Shown one piece after another: positions 12,840-22,660 of a stretch of DNA of 64,000 nucleotides; position 1 is the stretch's first letter; each line of letters begins with the position of its first letter. The DNA comes from Scenedesmus sp. ARA3. Its lineage: Eukaryota > Chlorophyta > Chlorophyceae > Sphaeropleales > Scenedesmaceae. The stretch is from positions 347 to 64,346 of the forward strand of contig RWJK01001881.1 of assembly GCA_004335835.1 (NCBI GenBank), written 5' to 3'. The notes beneath the pieces are model-generated. The model did no database searches and had not been told where the DNA came from. It worked only from the letters and a program-made list of their open reading frames with translations. The position numbers were made by a program, and so were the translations under genes.

Positions 12840-13190
12840 TACGACCCTATATATTTCAAGCAGTTTCCTGAATGCGTTAGGCACCTATGATTGCCCCTGC
12901 AGCGGCCGACGAAGCAGATCAGTGCAGTACGAAGTTGGCGCTTCTTACTCTAGCTGCTGCGCATTAATTGTTGATCGTTCGCTATCGATACCATCGACCT
13001 AAAGTAACAAACCGTGTCTGCTGATGTCGTCATGCTGCAGCTATCACAGCACAAGAGAACTGAGGGTTCAGGGTGGTGAGGCACTGTTCAAAGATTTGCA
13101 CAGCTGATGATGCGCAGCTAACCTTGGGCATGCTGCTGCAGTTCTGCCAACCGCACACCATCCAGTGGAAGCTCAGGCACAACAGAAGTG
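12840..13190. other. upstream region of the helicase gene
   Basis: 5' flank of DDX11 on the minus strand. No coding signal. Composition is more AT-rich than the exons (for example 'attaattgttgatcgttcgc' near 12965). Confidence 0.4.
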
Positions 13191-14062
13191 ATTACACGTC
13201 ACACATCACGCACCACACACAACCATTTCGCAGTTCTACGGCATTGTGCCTGACAACAGGCAGATGCGCTTATATGGGTCTAACTCTGACCACGCCCGCC
13301 AGTGACTGGCGCACATGGCAGACAGCAGAAAACCAACCAAACATGTGACCAGAGTTCCTGATTTGTGCTGCACGATACACCCCCAAAATACCATGCCGGT
13401 GTCCCTAGCTAGGGCAGGTTACCATGCCTTGACAGTGCGAAGCCCTAGCAGCTCGCGAGCCTACGCAGCCTTGATCGCTGTTGATGATGGCTTCGTTGAC
13501 AAGGATTGGTAACCAAGCGTTGATGAGAACATACGCCAGGCCTGATGAACAAGGGTAAATTGTAACAAGCCTTGTCAGCACACGGTCAAGGCTTGGTCGT
13601 CCGAGACCTACCAAGACCTCGCGAGGCCTACTAAGGGTACCAGGGCCTACGAAGCCTGTTACCCAAGTCGGACCCTTGATGTCCTCCCTGTCTCACCACC
13701 AAGACGCGTGGATCAAACAAGCCCCTCTCGGCATAGTGCCTGCCAACCCCTTGCTCTTCCATGCACCACGTGGCAGACAGCCCGGCAGTGCACTGCTGTG
13801 AAAAGGCAGTTCTACAGCTTGCAGGATGGAACATGCCAGTCATGGCTGCGCAACTACCAAAATTAGTGCTGTCGACTCCCAGACAGTGGTCCGTACGACA
13901 GCTCACGATCGCATCAGTCCCACCTTAACCTGATCCCATCTGAGCCGACCCCAGCGGCGGCAGCACCCCTGCTGCTGTCACACTCCTGCCAGGATGCTGT
14001 CAAAGCTGCTACTGCTGCCGCTTGTGACTGCTGTCATGCAGCAGTGAACGGCGCCACAGCCA
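13191..14062 (+). repeat. dispersed repeat, copy A, with about 345-base internal insertion
   Basis: Bases 13191-13395 and 13738-14062 align along their length with 18979-19160 and 19155-19468. Shared words include 'acaggcagatgc', 'acatggcagacagca', 'gcctgccaaccccttgct', 'cagtcatggctg', 'ggtccgtacgac' and 'gctactgctgccgct'. Both copies are in the same orientation and several percent to tens of percent diverged. Relative to copy B, bases about 13396-13737 are extra. No open reading frame with coding character and no clear terminal repeats are seen, so it may be an old non-autonomous element or a segmental duplication. Confidence 0.65.
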
Positions 14063-14567
14063 CTGCCACTGTCACACCACGTGTATGATGACAATCTCCG
14101 TAACTCTATGTCTACAGATACAAACAAGCCACTGCCTCCGCATAACAACAAAGGGCCACAGCAGCTGTCCTGTCATGGCAGCTAGCTGAAGCTGCAGGCA
14201 GCACACCAACCAAGCCCAAAATAGTACAATGTGCCGCCACACCTGCAAGCCGTTGCAGCAACCAGCCGACACAGGGCTCCTCAGCATGCATAGTGCAGCT
14301 CTGCCCACTACATGTACAAAAACGACGCCGCAATGGAACAGCTGCCAGTGGCAAGCATAAGGCAGGATCACATAGATGGCCAGACCAATTGCTTAAGCAG
14401 CGCTGCTTGTGCGGTGGCGTATTGTGCAAGTACTGGGCGCACTTGTCAGTGCAGTACTCGCTCAACTATTTCATAGCCCCAGCGCTGGTCAGAGCGCGGT
14501 ACTAATGGTTGTGCATTGCATCATGCAAACAAACTAAGCATGCACATCGCCAGCCAGTGATATCAGA

Positions 14568-15404
14568 CTAGGGCCTCAACGTCGTGTCCCTCTGCTGCCT
14601 CTTGGCCGCTGCTGTGGGATCCACGCTTGGAATCACCCGCCACGGCAGCTGTCCCAGCTGCAGGAAGCACACAAACCAACGTCCGACAGTCACATCAACA
14701 AGTACTGTCAACACAGCACGCTCTACTATCCAGACGCAGCGGAGTGCCAGCACACAAGAAGCATGCAAGCAAGCAGGTGTGAATAACCCAATCTTTGATC
14801 TCTTTTTGACATCACAGATGCAATTCCAGCTGAATGCTGTCAGCACAGCGTATTCCCACCACAATGGCACCGGCGTAAACCATGACATAGTATATCCCCA
14901 ACGTGGAGCCATCATGGACAGCAACACCCACAGCCACGTGAGCTCCAAAATGGCAACCAGCAATGCTGCGTAGATGCTGCCCTTCCTAGCGTCTGCTTGA
15001 CCGACCAGCACCACTTGGCCCACCACAGCCGCCAACACCACGTTAACCAGCCACGGCAGCGCCACAAAGCCCCACCACCCAGCCGTCATCACCCACGGCA
15101 GCCAGCAGGGGTGAGGCTGGGCACCTGCTGTCTGTATGGCCATGTTCACCGCGTTGTCCAGGCTGACTGCATATGCAGATGCATCTGCGCCACGCGCCAT
15201 GCGCAGGTAGAACATGTGGATGTAAAGCGGCAGGCAGCGCGCGATTGCAATCACGGCTACCACAATGATGGCCACATACTTGCCAGCCAAGCCCGTGAGT
15301 GACAGTGCCCAGCCAATCATGCATGCCACAACAATGAGCACAACCAGCAGCACAAACCAGATCAACACCTTCTTGATGATGCCCCCCCTGCACAGGGCAC
15401 CCAT
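14568..15404 (-). CDS. uncharacterised multi-pass membrane protein, single exon
   Basis: Family not recognised. An uninterrupted frame of about 278 residues runs from ATG 15404 to the stop at 14568. Four or five hydrophobic helices are visible: about residues 10-33 ('VLIWFVLLVVLIVVACMIGW'), 42-60 ('VAIIVVAVIAIARCLPLYIH'), 110-135 ('WWGFVALPWLVNVVLAAVVG'), 145-165 ('IYAALLVAILELTWLWVLLS') and possibly one near 185. Charged loops are short. The C-terminal 70 residues are basic and soluble. The frame stays open upstream to 15683, but that part lacks good codon character, so ATG 15404 is preferred. It has no intron while neighbours are intron-rich, which could mean retroposition. A transporter or a pestivirus-like large-loop fold is not supported. 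Confidence 0.55.
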   Translation of the reverse strand: MGALCRGGIIKKVLIWFVLLVVLIVVACMIGWALSLTGLAGKYVAIIVVAVIAIARCLPLYIHMFYLRMARGADASAYAVSLDNAVNMAIQTAGAQPHPCWLPWVMTAGWWGFVALPWLVNVVLAAVVGQVVLVGQADARKGSIYAALLVAILELTWLWVLLSMMAPRWGYTMSWFTPVPLWWEYAVLTAFSWNCICDVKKRSKIGLFTPACLHASCVLALRCVWIVERAVLTVLVDVTVGRWFVCFLQLGQLPWRVIPSVDPTAAAKRQQRDTTLRP

Positions 15405-16700
15405 GCCAGCATTCCACTGACGTCTTTGCCTGCGTGGCAGGAAAGGGAGGTTGCACAAGAACAAAAGTGACCAGCTCAACACACATGCTGGATTGGTGTC
15501 ACCTGCAATGTGCGTAAATTCTCTGTGAGTTGGTGGTATACCGCATAGCACGGCACATGCCCTAGCTGCGAGCCCACTGGGTGGAGAAAAATTGCAATCC
15601 ACTTCATGCACTGCACAGAAATTGTCTGACGCTGCGTGCCAGCAATGCTGAGGCATCAACCCACCATGTGCTTGGCCCACCACTCAAGCCTGCCGCTGTG
15701 TGCTGACCAGCCCAGCACTCCCGCAGTCTCCACCTCTGCGCAGCGGAGCAGCAAAGCAAACCACGTATTTTGATGGTGCTTCGATTTAAGCGGAGTGGAA
15801 CTGGGAGCAAAGAATCACATCCACAGGAGCCCACTTCCCTGCAGTCGTACACGTGAAGCATATATGTGAGTGGAGACGGCATGCCCCACGTGGGGCTTGT
15901 GCACAAGCCATTGAATGCCGGCCTAAAACCGCAGCAGCGGCAGCGGCCAGCAAAGCACACAGGTGAGAACTTCGCATGATGCTATGATGCCATGATGCTG
16001 GACAGCCGTGCTTGCGTGGACAGCCCACTTGGGAGCGCCGGGGGACCTTGGGCGGGGGGTCTCCTGGTCAAGCAATGCTTGAAGGTGCGCAGCTTTGCAT
16101 TTCATGCTAGACTGTCCATCTTTACGAAATGTGGGTGAGCAGCAGCAGTGTAGCAGGTTGGGGTGTTAAAGCTGACATGTGGGCGTCAGGTGGCTTACAA
16201 GCGAGCTGCATAAGACCATGGATAATCCCATGTTGGGCGGCTGAATCAACTGAGAGCATGCCATGCATACTCAAAAGCATCGACGCTCAGCCACGCCTTG
16301 CAAGCAAAAGTGTTTTAAAAAAGGTTTCAGAGTAAGCTGTTGCTGCTGTGACATAGGCGGAGAGCGTGACGCATCAACGTCCCTACTGCAACCTCCTGAG
16401 TCACGGATTTGGTTTCCTGCAAGTGCCAGCTCAGCAGTGCCAGTGCGCCGAGCTGTGGCCCTGCCGCCTGTTCAATTGTACACACAGCTCTTGTGCTGCT
16501 CGAGCTCTTGTGCTGCCAGGTGCTGATCTTGCGCGTAATGCCTGTAGAATTGCATGGCTGCAGATTTCGACAGCAGCACAGGTTGCAGGACTGGCCGACA
16601 GTGTGTTGTTATCAGCACGACCGTCACTAGATCTAGTTTGCTGCCGGTTTGTGTGGCTTTTGTAGGAAGGTGCGCCTGGACGCACTTCGCACAAGCTGTC
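15405..16700. other. intergenic, no convincing gene
   Basis: 5' flank of the membrane protein and beyond. Short frames on both strands (for example 15604-15960 minus, 16366-16665 plus) have no motif or consistent splice phase. Confidence 0.4.
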
Positions 16701-16714
16701 ACCATGCCGCATGG

Positions 16715-17280
16715 GCTGTGAGCCCCTTGATGCTCGCTGAGTGTCTGTACCTGATGTGTAAGGGCCTTGAATAGTTGTCTGGCTAAAGCTGCTGGTACAG
16801 AAAACATATGTCCTGCAAGTGCCAGATGCTCTGCGATGCAGACATGCTGCTTGTTGTTTGCTGTGCTTTTCTTCTTCTGCTACTGAATGAGTTGCACCTA
16901 TTTATGGCTGCTGTGCCGCCAACGCACTCTGCATGCCATGCGCTGGGCAGCATGCACGACGGCAACTTCTTGCCATGTACATGCGCAGCAATGGCGACAG
17001 CAGCACAGCTTGCAGGACGTCCTGCTTTGAATCCATCCTGCCGCACCTCTTTCCATAATCAGCGCTTTCTTGTCCAGCAGCTGTCCTAGCCCTTGCTTTG
17101 CTGAAATCATCTGCTGGCTGCCGTCAGGAGCAGTTCGTAGGTCAGCTTCTACACGTTTGATGTCATCCTCCACTCCCAGGGCCTCCTCGTATACAAAGGT
17201 GGCGTGGACCTGCAGGCCTGCTGCTGCGGCCATTTGCACCTTGTTCCTGCTGCAACAAACATGGAAAATTTGAAACAGGG
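16715..17280 (-). CDS. possible small multi-exon protein with coiled coil
   Basis: Not recognised. One good exon runs from about 17275 down to a donor AAAGAG|GTGCGG near 17052. It encodes a helical segment ('FVYEEALGVEDDIKRVEADL', then 'LGQLLDKKALIMERG') with heptad-like charge spacing. A second candidate exon (16757-16807) encodes 'LARQLFKALTHQ' before a donor CATCAG|GTACAG. A further upstream exon near 17520-17600 is possible ('VRQRLRRGDTIE' before GAG|GTGCGT), but I could not make its phase fit. The boundaries and the start are uncertain. Confidence 0.35.
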
Positions 17281-17599
17281 ATGTGCATATAATCAACGTG
17301 TTCTGTTGCGGTTTAAGTTGTCTCTAGTGATCTCTGGGTCATGACCCACGAGTTCCCCGAAACCTGCTGTTGCTGTACAGTTGCCAGCGCACTGGAGCAT
17401 CGCGCATCTCCACAACTCCTGGAACTACGCATGGCAGCAGTTCTGCAAGCAATTTTCACAAACACAGCGCGTGTTTGGCTGTACAGTTGCCGCAACACGC
17501 GACGCACCTCGATGGTATCCCCTCGACGCAGGCGTTGACGGACGCTGACAGACGTGGTGCAAGCTGATGGCGGTGTCTTCGCCAATGAGATGCAGCGGC

Positions 17600-18218
17600 T
17601 GTCAATAAACTGAAGCTGCAGCTACCTCAGCAAAGTTTGAAATGTGTGCAACAGCTACAAAGCTTCACTCGACAGCCGGATGCTGTAAAGCCTATAAGTT
17701 CTGGAAAGATTTGTTGCTTCGACTTTGACACGTCTTTGCGGTGCTGCACAAGTAGTGTTTGTCAGCTCAGTCTTTCCAAATCGGTTCGCACAGGTCGCAC
17801 ATCTCACGGCCCTTGCTAACCTCTATGACTTCCGCGGCAGGTTTAGTTGTTGTTCAGAGTGCATATTTGGCACACTAATGTCTGTGTGGCTCTAGCAGAA
17901 CCACACAAGCACACCAGCTGTAAGTAACACGAGGCGAGCACAGCAAATATGACCCTGAAAGTCGCTACAAGAGTTTCAACAGCAAACTAAGAACATGTTT
18001 ACTATCCGGTTGACGTCCAAGACTGCTGTGTCGTCGTAACTCGGAGTTGGCTATCATCAGAAACACATACATCCGGGGGGCTTTGACCTGCAGCTGCACC
18101 TCGTACTGTAGGAGCAAGGCAGATGTAATGATCACTGAACCACAGACTTGAAGCGCACTTCATATAGTAAGTAAATATGGTATGGGTAGCATTCGTATAG
18201 TGCCTCTTGTATTCGGAG
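17600..18218. other. intergenic left of LINE insertion
   Basis: No coding exon, RNA gene or repeat recognised. AT content is higher than average for the window. Confidence 0.4.
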
Positions 18219-18239
18219 GAACGTAGAAATACACCACCA

Positions 18240-18520
18240 CCAGTCGTTATGGTGGCAGGCGAGCTAATGGTAATACAGCATGTCCGGCGTGTGGTGTTGG
18301 TGTGGAGTCATTGTCACATTTGTTGTTTGATTGTGCTGCGACGTCTGTGCAAAGAGATGAGATGTTTAATGAGATTAGGGCTTTGTCTGGTTGCGCTGCA
18401 AAACTGCGTAACTTGTTGTCTATTACAGATGCTGAGGTGAAGGTGAAGCGGTTTGTGTCGGATGATGCTTGGGGTTCTGTTAGGTTACTGGTGTCTAGGT
18501 TCATTGCTGAGTTTTTTTAA
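18240..18520 (+). pseudogene. LINE ORF2 C-terminal remnant with CCHC zinc motif
   Basis: Open frame of about 90 residues without its own start: a stop lies just upstream at the truncation point. It shows 'NTACPACG' then 'LSHLLFDC', followed by an Asp/Glu/Arg helical tail ending 'LVSRFIAEFF'. It has lost the endonuclease and reverse transcriptase domains. Confidence 0.85.
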
Positions 18521-18620
18521 AAGGCTTGGGGTGTGCGTAATGCTTGCAAACACGAGGGTGTAGTTGCCGCTCCATTGGGGCGCGGGGCCGATGGTGTTGA
18601 TGCTATGGCTTGATGAGTAA

Positions 18621-18621
18621 C

Positions 18622-18665
<44 letters not shown>
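18621..18665 (+). repeat. (ATG)n tail of LINE
   Basis: About 15 perfect ATG units immediately before the 3' target-site duplication. They serve as the element's 3' terminus, not as coding sequence. Confidence 0.95.
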
Positions 18666-18669
<4 letters not shown>

Positions 18670-18679
18670 GTAGAAATAC

Positions 18680-18978
18680 CATGCCCTGTACTCATCATCA
18701 GCAAACCAGTGCCGTGATCGTGCTAGCAATGGCTCAATCTGCCCTCCCCCACCTCTTGCTCTACTTAGGATTAGGCACAAGCATGTTGAAGGTTGGGTTG
18801 TCCGCCTCGCTCTCTCGTGGTAACTACTTTTGTTGGCAACAAGCCGACAAGTCACATGAACTGCATCATCCCCAACATTAGCGTGCCCGGTGATTTGTGG
18901 TTTGTCCCCAGGCCCAGCTGCCGGCATTGTCTACAGGCCCAGCCCCCCAGCCGAAGAAAGGCGAAAGACAAAAAAAAT
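18680..18978. other. flank between LINE and repeat copy B
   Basis: No gene seen. The open frame on the minus strand here is a shadow of the ATG repeat (poly-His). Confidence 0.4.
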
Positions 18979-19468
18979 GATTACAAGACTAGCATCACAC
19001 AGAAGAAAATATTGCAGTTCAACAGCATTATGCCTGAAAACAGGCAGATGCCTGCGCTACAGTGGGTCAAAACTGGCATACATGGCAGACAGCAAGAACG
19101 CAACCAAACACGTGACCAGGATTCCAAACTTGCGCTGCAACATACACCCAAAATGGTACGCCTGCCAACCCCTTGCTGTTTCTGTCTCCTATCGCTGCTT
19201 TGCTGCCACCTGCAAACGGGCGCCATGTAAACCTTGCATGCAACTTGCTGAATGCACTTGCTCAGTCATGGCTGAACAGCTGCCCACTTCAGTGCTGGCG
19301 ACAGACAGCGGTCCGTACGACTGACTTGATCACATAAAACACACACGCATCCGACCCACCCCCAGCCAGCGGCAACAGCCCACATGCTGCCACATCAATC
19401 TACGCCGGTGCTACTGCTGCCGCTGGTGCACTGCTGTCACGCAGCAGCGACAGCCGGCGCAGCTGCCA
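18979..19468 (+). repeat. dispersed repeat, copy B
   Basis: Aligns with 13191-13395 and 13738-14062 in the same orientation and lacks the roughly 345-base internal segment of copy A. It lies just 3' of SEC61A. No coding potential recognised. Confidence 0.65.
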
Positions 19469-19559
19469 ACAGGACCCAACCACGCCTACAGCCCCACACA
19501 CAACACTGCTGCTATCGCCGCTGCTGCTGTAGCAAACACGGCGCTGCTGCTGCTGCCGC

Positions 19560-22280
19560 TTAGAAGATGGCGCCCATCTGCTCCTTCTCCTTCTGGTATG
19601 CCTCGTAGTACTGGTAGATGATGGTCACCGCCAGCAGGATACCAGTGCCGCTGCCGATGGCACCCATGAAGTCAGCCACGATGGTCAGCGCGCCGATGCA
19701 CATGCCGCCAAAGGCAGCCGCGGTGGGGATGTACCTGTTGAGCTCCTTCTTCAGGCTGGACTGGGTGTCGCGGTGGCCCTGCGCGCGGCAAGCAAGTGCA
19801 GGCGTGGGCAGGCGGCAACAAGAAAGCTTGGGTTAAATTATGGAGCAGCGCATAGCGGTGCTGCACACAAGCAGCTGCTTCAAAGACGGCATGTACAAGT
19901 GTCCTCCCTTGCAGGACATAAACAGTGCTATCTCTTCGTAGCAGCCGCCTCAACACACGGCGCACAGATGTCCACTCAGAAGCCTGCGCACCACCCCCTT
20001 CCCCTCACCTGGATGAACATCTGCTGCTCCTTGAGCTGCTTGGCCACGTCGCTGGCGGAGGAGCCGGAGACCTCGATCCAGGTCTTGGAGAAGAGCGCGC
20101 ACGCGGTGAGCATGAAGCTCACATAGAACAGCGCGTGCAGTGGGTTGGCGGCCACCTCGGAGAGGCTGCCTGGGGGGCTGATGTAGTAGGCCAGGCCGCC
20201 CACAGGCACCATCTGGCCTCCGTAGTCGGACTCCTGCCACCTGCCCAGCAGCTGGACCTGCGAGGAGCACAGCAGCACACAACGCGCCAAGCTGGGTTAG
20301 CCATGTGAAAAGAACGTTGCTGGCATTACTGTTGTGTCTGGCATCTCCAAAAGACTACATTGCTGCCTCCTCAAGGTGCTACAGATCCTGCAAGCCATCA
20401 ATCCATCAGCAAGCAGCGCCACACCACCACAGCAGCAGCCCCGCCACCGCGCCACGCACCAGGAAGTTGCCTCCGTAGCGCTTGTACAGCAGCTGGCTGA
20501 TGAAGTACATGTTGGACACCAGCGCGGAGTACAGGATGATGGGCATGTTGGAGGTGTAGAAGAGCTTGATGGGGTAGGTGCCCTGCTGCCCGCGGCTGCG
20601 CTTGTTGCGCACGGGCAGGTCCACGCGGAAGCCCTGGAAGTAGATGACCACCAGGAACACCGCCACCGTGGCCAGCAGGCTGGTGATGTTGGGCAGGTTG
20701 GGCCGGTAGAAGGCCTCCTTAAGCGCGCGAACCTTGTCGGAGCGCGTGAGCAGCAGGTGGAACAGCGCGATGATGGCGCCCTCAAACTCCGCTCCACGCG
20801 CACCTGCAGGAGGAAAGAGCAGAGCAGTCAGCAGGCAGGCGGAGGTGAGTACACGCGGGTTGCACGTGCTAACAGCAGGTTGTCCACACTGCTGGTTGGC
20901 ATCTGCAGACTCACTGCTGTGCGCTTCCTCAAAATGGATATGCCATCCTGCAGTCAAACGCCACCAATGCGGCACAAGCCCACAACAACTCACACTGCCG
21001 CCGTGCCACCCCCCTGTTCTCCCTCTCCTTTTCAACACAACAGAACACAACATAAAAACAGCTTCAACCTGGCAGCACTCCCTTCGCTGCCGCACCTGTG
21101 ACCGTGTAAGGGCTGAAGGCCTTCCAGATGATCTGCTCGCAGATGTTAGTGGCGATGAACAGCGAGATGCCGGAGCCCAGCCCGTAGCCCTTCTGCAGCA
21201 GCTCATCCAGGCAGATGACGATGATGCCGGCGAAGAACAGCTGCAGGATGATTAGGATGGCGTTGAAAGCGCCCAGCTCGCGTACGTCACCGTACATGCC
21301 AGACACGACATAGGCCACGGCCTCTCCGATGGTGATCAGCACACCCAGCAGCTTCTGCGCGCCGTTGAGCAGGTCTCGATCCGCTTTGACGCTGTTGTCC
21401 ACGTCGATGATCTTGGAGCCGGCCAGCAGCTGCATGACCAGGCCGGAGGTGACAATGGGCGAGATGCCCAGCTCCATGCAGGTGCCCCTGTTGCTGGCCA
21501 TGATCACACGCGCCCAGTAGAAGGGATCCGCGCCGGAGTTGGTCTTGATGCCATACAGCGGCAGCTGGGAGCACACCAGGAACACGAACAGTGTCACGGC
21601 CGTGTACAGCACCTTCTCCTTGAAGGGGATCTTGCGCTCCGCCTGCTGCACATCGGGCAGCACGCTGAGGAACGGCCGCACGAGGTTGAGCACCTGCGGC
21701 GGTGACACAGCAGCACACGGCACAGCAGGAGGAGCAGAAGCAGGACGCACGTCAAGGGAAGGGTATAAAGGAAGGTAAGATAGATAAGTCCTGCCAGAAG
21801 CCGAGTCAGCTCACAGGCTCCTGCTACCTGCCTGCTGCTGGTTGGCATGGCTAGAGCAACTGCTGTACAGGAAGCAGCAGCAGAAAACAGAAGGGTACAT
21901 CTGCAACTTCATCAGCAGCAACGACGCCTGATCCAGCCCTGATCAGCTGTAACTGATATATTAAAACACCAGGACCTGCTGCCAATGGGATCGATACCGA
22001 GTGCGGACCCCAGGGGAGCCCGGGGCCTGGCTCTACTTCGCTGCTCCCCGGCTGCCCTGGTCATGCCCACGGCGCTACGCTGCTCGCGTGAACATAGTTT
22101 TCATCCCCTAATTCCTTACCTATTGGAGCCAGCGCCAGCGAGGCAGTCAGATGTCGCGTTGGCAGGAACAGCAGAAGCACAACGGCAAGTGGTTAGACCG
22201 TGGCACACGGCCTGGCCGCATAAAGCGCGTCCCAGCAATGCAGAAAGTTGTCAAGGCACAGTTCCCACCTTGAAGCCCAT
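19560..22280 (-). CDS. SEC61A: SEC61 alpha, ER protein-conducting channel
   Basis: Core subunit of the ER translocon, which moves nascent proteins into or across the ER membrane. Five exons give 473 residues with phase agreement: 22269-22280, 21096-21693, 20460-20803, 20009-20257 and 19560-19778 (TAA). Exon 1 codes only for MGFK, which continues as '[20 protein letters not shown]', the invariant eukaryotic SEC61 alpha N-terminus. Further family blocks are '[19 protein letters not shown]', '[20 protein letters not shown]', '[20 protein letters not shown]', '[20 protein letters not shown]', '[20 protein letters not shown]', '[16 protein letters not shown]', and the C-terminal '[20 protein letters not shown]'. 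Length matches the family (about 475). All ten transmembrane segments are accounted for. It diverges from the hydroxyacid oxidase across about 380 bases. Confidence 0.97.
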
Positions 22281-22660
22281 CCTGGTAGTGCCCTGCCGGG
22301 CTGCTTCTAGCTGGTGGTGGAAGGGCCGACTTTCTGTTGCAAGCTGTTGAAGCAGCCTAAAAATCCCGAACAATACCAAGAACCAACAAGTGCAGAGCGT
22401 TTCTGCGGACTATGTCGAACGCACGACACAGAGGGCACAACAGGGTGTCAGTTATAGCCCCGGGTTCTTCCCGTGCTTGTCGGAAAAGGGCTGCCGAGGC
22501 TCACAAAACAGTAAATTGCGATTCGTTGCTGTTTTAACGGAAGATCCACACAATACATTTTGACAGGACCCGGTGACTGTAGCTCAAGAACACCTGCTGA
22601 AGACAGTCCCATCAGTGCATCCAGAGTCCCATTGGCTGTCAGTACACGGTACTGGTCTGC
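22281..22660. promoter_or_regulatory. shared intergenic region between divergent SEC61A and hydroxyacid oxidase
   Basis: The ATGs of the two divergent genes are only 380 bases apart, so both 5' UTRs and promoters must fit here. No canonical TATA box or known motif can be assigned with confidence. A bidirectional promoter is an inference from spacing. Confidence 0.5.

Larger units (their letters stand above)
18219..18679 (+). mobile_element. 5'-truncated non-LTR retrotransposon (LINE) with target-site duplication
   Basis: The 14-base word 'gaacgtagaaatac' stands at 18219-18232 and again at 18666-18679. Between the two copies lies a fragment that reads from about 18240 to a TAA at 18518-18520 as the C-terminal end of a LINE ORF2. 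It contains a zinc-knuckle 'CPACGVGVESLSHLLFDC' (C-x2-C...H-x4-C) typical of the zf-RVT region. After a short 3' UTR (18521-18616) comes a run of ATG repeats to 18665, acting as the 3' tail. Truncation at the 5' end, a microsatellite tail and flanking direct repeats together are the signature of target-primed reverse transcription. The element cannot be autonomous. The clade (L1-like or other) cannot be told from this piece. Confidence 0.88.

Noticed and set aside
18485..18927. Minus-strand frames with poly-Ser or poly-His
   Set aside because: They are produced by the ATG-repeat tail of the LINE read backwards.
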